DNA of 58,975 bases from the NCBI GenBank assembly GCA_002749535.1, contig MZZL01000407.1:85333-144307 (forward strand), read 5' to 3'. Each line of letters starts with the position of its first letter. The first letter of the stretch is position 1. Position numbers and translations under genes: made by a program. Under the pieces are notes generated by a model. It was not told the DNA's origin. It saw only the letters and a list, made by a program, of their open reading frames with translations, and searched no databases. Of the stretch, positions 55,703 through 58,975 are shown piece by piece. This stretch comes from Apophysomyces variabilis (taxonomy: Eukaryota; Mucoromycota; Mucoromycetes; Mucorales; Mucoraceae).

Positions 55703-56678
55703 CTACCAGTTATAAAATGATTTGGCATTGTAAATGGGTCTATCTTCTACTAATGGCGTCCAGACTTTCTTTGTCTCCTTCCAGCCGCGAATATTTCTCT
55801 TGCTAGCCTTAGTTCCTTCTTCAGCAGGAGTAGCTTCTTTCAAGATGAATTTCATGTGTGCCTTCTTATCATGCATGACACCAAATTGACCACGACCATG
55901 GAATCGAGCACGCTTGCGGCTAAGGCCCTTACCAACCCAAGCCTGAGCTGAAAACAATCCGATAATGTTAAGAATGCCATCTTATTTTTTCGTTGATTCA
56001 CTTTTCAAAAGATCTTACCAATGATCAGATTTTCCATGTTCTTTTGATCCTGAGCATTTTTTCTTGCGAAGGCCAAGTTGTGCAAAATCTTCTTAGCCGA
56101 TCGTTTTGGTGAGAATTCCAATTGCTTAATGGCTTCATCCACTGGGAGATTTCGGATTTGACGAGCAATCATATTAAGCTTTCGAGTGCTTCCTCGGAAA
56201 TTAGCAGTCGACCATTGATACTGTCGATAACGAATACAGCATTAATCTTACGTTTCTCTATCAATTCGATTCAACCTACTTGTTTCTCCAAGTTTTTCTC
56301 GCCAGTTTCCAATTTTTCTTTAGCTTCTACTTGAACATTATCGAATAATGAAGATGCCGCAATATCAGGTCGGTTGCTTAATGAATTGTTGGTATCCAAA
56401 TTTCTCGCAGTGGTAGAAAATCTAAGTGCGAGCTTTATTAGAAAACAGGTCCTCCGAATAAATTTGAGCGTCGCGATCGGCTGGGTTTTACACGTACTTG
56501 AATGATTGCAACGCAGGTAATCCCAATGGTTGTCTGAACGGCCGAAACGTCTTAAAGATTGTAGCTGGAGCATCGAGAAAACCAAATGTTAGCCAAAATA
56601 GGAAAAAGCGTCCAATTGCACGGCTGCTACTGTTGAAGAATCCAATATAGGAAAAATAAACGTACTTAGTGAGGCCAT
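55703..56678 (-). CDS. MRPL22: Mitochondrial large-subunit ribosomal protein uL22m
   Basis: Five exons (56678-56666, 56564-56498, 56421-56280, 56178-56019, 55947-55703) give 208 aa. The first ~40 residues form a basic, hydroxylated presequence (MASLTTIFKTFRPFRQPLG, KFSTTARNL) consistent with mitochondrial import. The uL22 fold follows: LNMIARQIRNLPVDEAIKQL, EFSPKRSAKKILHNLAFARK, AQAWVGKGLSRKRARF and HGRGQFGVMHDKKAHMKFIL. uL22 lines the polypeptide exit tunnel of the mitoribosome. The first coding exon is only 13 nt (MASL plus one base). All junctions are GT-AG and frame is kept. Confidence 0.92.
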
Positions 56679-56701
56679 AGTCGAAGAAAAAGTGAACCTC
56701 T

Positions 56702-56947
56702 ATGTACAACAGGGGATGCAACAAGTGTTTGTACTGTGACTGCTTACGGGACTGCATATTCCCCGAGGAGGTAAAAGAAGAACGCGTGGTTTCAAAAGAA
56801 CGACATCGTATTGTTATTCAAACCACGCGTTCTTTGAAACACATTCAGTTGGCGCGGTTAGAGCGCACCAAAAGCACGGAACGCGATGCAGAGATGCATA
56901 GTGATTATGATTCGACATTACGAGGCGAAGTTATTGAGTTGTATTGA
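56702..56947 (+). CDS. Possible small protein, 81 aa
   Basis: Open frame from an ATG at 56702: Cys-rich start (RGCNKCLYCDCLRDC), then a charged segment (EEVKEERVVSKERHRIVIQT, RSLKHIQLARLERTKSTER) with a coding-like look. It begins 24 bp from the uL22m start on the other strand, so it would share a very tight divergent promoter. No family recognised. It may only be open by chance, partly driven by the inverted repeat inside it. Confidence 0.25.
   Translation: MYNRGCNKCLYCDCLRDCIFPEEVKEERVVSKERHRIVIQTTRSLKHIQLARLERTKSTERDAEMHSDYDSTLRGEVIELY
56779..56833. repeat. 14-bp inverted repeat containing two MCB-like ACGCGT sites
   Basis: AGAACGCGTGGTTT at 56779-56792 and its exact reverse complement at 56820-56833, spaced 27 bp. 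Each arm contains ACGCGT, the Mlu1 cell-cycle box bound by MBF in fungi. It lies 100-155 bp upstream of the uL22m ATG. Confidence 0.7.
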
Positions 56948-56963
56948 AAGAGGACATATGTCA

Positions 56964-57877
56964 CTAGACCAACGATTTGCAATTGCGAACCTCACTATTT
57001 TCGGTTGTATCTTCCGTCATTATTAATAAAGTTATATGCAAAGTTAACAGAGTATAGCCAATACATTGCATGTATGATGACCATGAATCTTGCTCGTCCA
57101 ACCATTTTAGGAATAAACTTGCAGTAATCAATCCATCCCACACGATGTTGGCAATAGGATGCACAAGAAATATCCTAGTTTTGGTGTAAGGAGATGATAA
57201 ACTAGATGTAGAAAAACCAACTCATCCTTTTCAATGTTGCTGTGAAGCTTTTGATGCAGAATATCAATTCAACGACCGCTATCAGAAAGTTAGAGATCCA
57301 TTCTCCGTACGCCCCCCCCTTTTGGAGGCTTACTTTATCTTTCGTTGAAGTACGCCTTAAAAGCATACTATGCTGATTAAAGGCGAAATTTGCGTTGCAA
57401 AATATTAATCAGTGTCAATAAAGAGCTGAATTTGCTTTAAAATCGGTTGAGTTCAGATCATGGAGAGCTTTCCCTATCTTGCTAACGGACAATAGCCTTT
57501 TACCGATGACCAATATTATTGCAAAAACCGGTGTGCAACTGAAAAGGTTTACATTCAGCGCATAGTTGGCCACGGCATCGGCCTCGTAATAGAATAGGCC
57601 ATTGTGGGGATGCAAGGGACATACTCTGAGTATGAATGATAAGGAGAACTGCTGGTAACGAAATGGGACGGGGTATTTCTACTTGTGAGGATTCCAGATC
57701 CAACACCACGACCACCATTGAGAATGATATTGCGATTGCAAGGTCAAAATAAGATTGTGGCGTCAAGGAGGGAGAGGTAAAACTCCATTTGTTACGTAAA
57801 GAAAACAGTATGAAGGATGAATTCAAGCTCCCACTAAAACAAACATAAACACTATCCAAACTAGCAAACCTAGTCAT
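56964..57877 (-). CDS. Probable polytopic membrane protein, multi-exon, splice sites partly unresolved
   Basis: Minus-strand coding-like segments line up from ATG 57877. Segment A: RFASLDSVYVCFSG, then SYFDLAIAISFSMVVVVLD. Segment B (~57640-57430): FSLSFILRVCPLHPHNGLFY, ADAVANYALNVNLFS, TPVFAIILVIGKRLLSV. Segment C (~57320-57215): GEWISNFLIAVVELIFCIKS. Segment D (57185-56964): FLVHPIANIVWDGLITASLF, CIGYTLLTLHITLLIMTED, stop. At least four hydrophobic helices are seen. Junction C-D works with a GTTTTT donor and a TAG acceptor (MSW-IFLVHP). The A-B and B-C junctions are not settled, so the gene may have decayed or I have missed exons. Family not recognised. Confidence 0.42.
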
Positions 57878-58925
57878 TCTAGAGCGCTTGTTTTCCCTTT
57901 TGGTTCTTCTAACTTAAACTTTTTTTTTGGTTTGGACATTACTGAAGAAGCAAATCAATTACAAACTTTTGCTTGCTAAGCTAAAAACAAAGACAGAGAC
58001 AGGAATAAAATAAATCATGTAAGGGTCGAATCTCTCTTTGTGCTTATAAGTGATTTCTTCAATGCAGATCGCTGCCATAGGTGTGCTGAGTTAAATTATG
58101 CAGCACGTACGTGCGTCGAACAAGGATATCTATTCCCATAGTTACCTGTTTCTATAGTTTTGTGTTTCGTGTCATCTCTCTTCTTTCCGTCAGCGTTCTA
58201 ACCAGTACCTTGTAGATTTGACACCTGTAATAAATAAGTAAATTATCATTTTAACAGTCGATTTAATCCTATTTCTGATGTCTGAACGGAGTAAAAGAGG
58301 ACGGACCGACTCGATGAGTTGACCGAGTAAGGGGCGATCAAGGATCCAACCAGGGTCCAAGGGAAGACAACGTCAAGAGGACGGTAGCGGTGGACGAAAA
58401 AAAAAGGTCTAGGTTTATCATAACCATCAGGCATGCAGGAGAGCAATTGCGTTTCCAGGCTTTTTACCTCTTTTCTTTATCTGTGCAATTGCTAATTGTC
58501 TGGGAGATCCCAAAAGTGCATAATCGTATACATGTCAATTACGTTTTGTTTGTTCGGCGATCTTCGGTGGCAAATGATAAATATTGTTTGTGAATAAAAG
58601 CAACTGATGGTTATGGCGATCTCTACGATAGGGTTTAGGAGCAATGCAGGAGAGAAAGACATACATTTACGGAGATTTCGTTCCATTTTGTTGAAAGAGT
58701 TCGCCACACATAAACCTCCCCACTTTCATGCACACACATCGCAAAAAGAAAAGAGTCGTTTGTCGGATAAGTGAGCGAATGATTGAAGAAAAAAAGGACC
58801 TGTAGTATACCACGCTAATTCTCCCACCTTTCCTTTCCTTTCCTTCTCTTCTTTTTTTCTTTTCTCCAATCTTTTTTCTCTCTCTTCTTTTTCTTTCTCT
58901 CTTTCATTCTTTCCCTTTTCTCTTT

Positions 58926-58929
<4 letters not shown>
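57878..58929. other. Intergenic region
   Basis: No supported gene in about 1 kb. From 58820 a pyrimidine-rich strand (mostly T and C) resembles the long leader tracts seen upstream of other plus-strand genes here, so a gene may start beyond the window. Confidence 0.45.

Positions 58930-58975
<46 letters not shown>
58930..58975. repeat. (TC)n microsatellite running off the window
   Basis: About 23 uninterrupted TC units at the window end, preceded by ~110 bp of interrupted CT-rich sequence. The true length is unknown because the window stops inside it. Confidence 0.95.

Overview
This window is nuclear DNA from a filamentous fungus. The genes are intron-rich, with short (about 50-100 nt) GT-AG introns that often carry CTAAC/CTAAT-like branch points, and base composition is AT-leaning. 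The gene set (alpha-tubulin, SGT1, SDA1, FCF1, CGR1, ADA3, PIG-F, F-BAR/muHD adaptor) is eukaryotic. The LINE and DIRS elements and the style of the proteins point to Mucoromycota (Mucorales-like); that placement is my inference from protein style, not a database result.

Layout. 0-12.6 kb is a dense minus-strand block: an unknown 3-exon gene, an unknown 2-exon gene, a kelch-BTB protein, an 11-exon biotin-dependent acyl-CoA carboxylase alpha subunit (methylcrotonoyl-CoA carboxylase type), the co-chaperone SGT1, and an anoctamin/TMEM16-family membrane protein. 13.5-18.6 kb is a near full-length but decayed LINE with 14-bp target-site duplications; a solo LTR is nested in its reverse transcriptase domain. 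18.6-24.1 kb is gene-poor, with a 68-bp direct repeat, a frame-disrupted secreted protein gene and a small secreted protein gene. 24.1-33.0 kb holds SDA1 and alpha-tubulin on plus, then a METTL23-like methyltransferase, an FMP52/HTATIP2-like oxidoreductase and FCF1 on minus. 34-35.9 kb holds a DDE transposase relic and GACCG-rich repeats, followed by a single-exon F-box/LRR protein. 39.8-47.3 kb is a plus-strand block: an alpha-arrestin with two PY motifs, an FCHO/Syp1 endocytic adaptor, a small heat-shock protein with a textbook heat-shock-element array, and PIG-F/GPI11, which appears frameshifted at an A7 run. ADA3/NGG1 is on minus at 47.5-49.9 kb. 51.2-53.4 kb is a DIRS-type tyrosine-recombinase retrotransposon with inverted terminal repeats, an internal complementary region and ATT at both ends. 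Then come CGR1 (plus), mitochondrial uL22 (minus), a probable polytopic membrane protein (minus) and a terminal (TC)n microsatellite.

Themes. Three nucleolar ribosome-assembly factors (SDA1, FCF1, CGR1) and one mitochondrial ribosomal protein lie in the same 60 kb but are not operon-like. Two adaptors of the endocytic pathway, an arrestin with Rsp5-type PY motifs and an F-BAR/muHD protein, are adjacent and co-oriented. Four kinds of transposon account for most of the non-genic structure: LINE, LTR, DIRS and IS630/Tc1-type DDE. Splice models were built by hand; where I give exon lists, coding frame is continuous across every junction unless stated otherwise.
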